DNA of 7,409 nt from Deltaproteobacteria bacterium (GTDB lineage Bacteria; Desulfobacterota; Desulfarculia; Adiutricales; Adiutricaceae), in assembly GCA_031278795.1 (NCBI GenBank), contig JAITJT010000024.1:1-7409 (forward strand). The letters are read 5' to 3'. A program made the translations under genes and the position numbers. Shown one piece after another: positions 6,996 to 7,409 of this stretch. The first letter of the stretch is position 1. The number at the start of each line of letters is the position of its first letter. The notes under the pieces were generated by a model, which had not been told where the DNA came from, did no database searches, and worked only from the letters and a program-made list of their open reading frames with translations.

Positions 6996-7091
6996 ATTTA
7001 ATTTTAAGCCGAGATTTTAATTTTAAGCCAAGATTTTTTGTTTTTAAGACAGGATTTTAATTTTAAGTTAGGATTTTAATTTTAAGAGATG
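6996..7091 (+). repeat. Five-copy ~19-bp AT-rich tandem repeat
   Basis: Units lie at 6996-7013, 7014-7032, 7033-7053, 7054-7072 and 7073-7091 (18, 19, 21, 19 and 19 bp), consensus ATTTTAATTTTAAGNNNRG. The AT-rich first part is nearly constant, while the 3-nt window after TTTTAAG differs in each unit (CCG, CCA, ACA, TTA, AGA). A partial copy, ATTTTGG, follows. The same ATTTTAATTTTA core occurs once before the transposase, near 5320-5331. Confidence 0.85.
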
Positions 7092-7319
7092 ATTTTGGAA
7101 ATTACTTTAATACCTTGCTCTGTTTAACTCCTTAAAATTTAAGAAAATCGTTTAAAGCGAATATTTGAAATATCTCTGTATTTTTTTTGTCTTCTAAAAA
7201 AAATCGCAAAGTACATTTCCCCCTTTAGAGACCCCAGCTTTTGTAGGCGTCTAGGGCCACGGAAGTGTCTCTCGCGCTCCAAATGGAAATAACGAGTAAA
7301 AATATCTCCCTAGGCTTTC

Positions 7320-7348
7320 TTTACCTAACTGGAAATTTTTGCTATACT
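7320..7348 (+). promoter_or_regulatory. Possible sigma70-type promoter reading out of the window
   Basis: TTTACC (7320-7325, 4 of 6 to TTGACA) and TATACT (7343-7348, 5 of 6 to TATAAT) are separated by 17 bp. Any transcript would start near 7355 and serve a gene beyond the right edge. Chance matches are common in AT-rich DNA, so confidence is low. Confidence 0.3.
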
Positions 7349-7409
7349 TTTCTGGTATTTAAATAATTGTCCCTAAAAAGTTCCAAAAGAATCTTTTTTT
7401 TATAATTTT

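Larger units (their letters stand above)
6954..7409 (+). other. AT-rich gene-free end of window
   Basis: No gene is supported in these 456 bases. They contain the right flank of the transposase remnant, a ~19-bp tandem repeat (6996-7091), homopolymer-rich sequence, and a GC-richer patch (about 7222-7290). On the minus strand that patch reads as 31 codons without a Met, ending SARDTSVALDAYKSWGL and a TAA at 7227-7225, possibly the tail of a decayed gene. A promoter-like pair lies near the right edge. Confidence 0.6.

Noticed and set aside
6996..7091. CRISPR array interpretation of the ~19-bp repeats
   Set aside because: The variable part is only about 3 nt, far too short for spacers, and the repeats are AT-rich and unequal in length.
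7130..7143. CTTAAAATTTAAG near-palindrome as terminator or operator
   Set aside because: It is an A-T-only symmetry with a one-base centre, expected by chance in this composition, and no gene ends beside it.

Overview
The window carries the right-hand part of a folate-branch Wood-Ljungdahl (reductive acetyl-CoA) gene cluster, followed by an AT-rich stretch with a decayed insertion sequence. All recognisable genes lie on the + strand.

Region 1 (1-2565): the C-terminal end of an HdrA-type heterodisulfide reductase flavoprotein subunit, then mvhD, metV and metF. This gene order matches the HdrABC-MvhD-MetVF methylene-tetrahydrofolate reductase complex known from Moorella-type acetogens, in which Hdr/MvhD electron carriers feed the MetVF reductase. 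metV and metF overlap by ATGA. The mvhD-metV gap holds a perfect 10-bp hairpin and an in-register array of fourteen 8-bp repeats that runs up to the metV ribosome binding site.

Region 2 (2617-5304): fhs (formate-tetrahydrofolate ligase, a divergent long form) and a formate/nitrite-family channel (focA/fdhC type). Together the genes suggest a route: formate crosses the membrane through the channel, Fhs activates it to formyl-THF, enzymes outside this window (FolD type) convert it to methylene-THF, and MetVF with HdrA/MvhD reduces that to methyl-THF. The direction (acetogenesis or oxidation) cannot be read from the sequence.

Region 3 (5305-7409): base composition falls sharply (44 of 60 bases are G/C at 3901-3960, 15 of 60 at 6241-6300). 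It contains one IS4/IS1634-type DDE transposase broken by a +1 frameshift, with two of its three expected catalytic acids apparently replaced. Beyond it lie a five-copy ~19-bp tandem repeat, a GC-richer patch that may be a remnant of a minus-strand gene, and a plausible outward promoter.

Organism (inference): an anaerobic bacterium with a Wood-Ljungdahl pathway. The MetVF/Hdr/MvhD arrangement and the Fhs variant would fit Desulfobacterota (former Deltaproteobacteria). The host genes use AGG, ATA and CTA codons often despite high GC. The AT-rich spacers and dead transposase would suit a host-associated lineage with relaxed selection, such as acetogenic deltaproteobacterial gut symbionts, but this is a guess that needs a database search.
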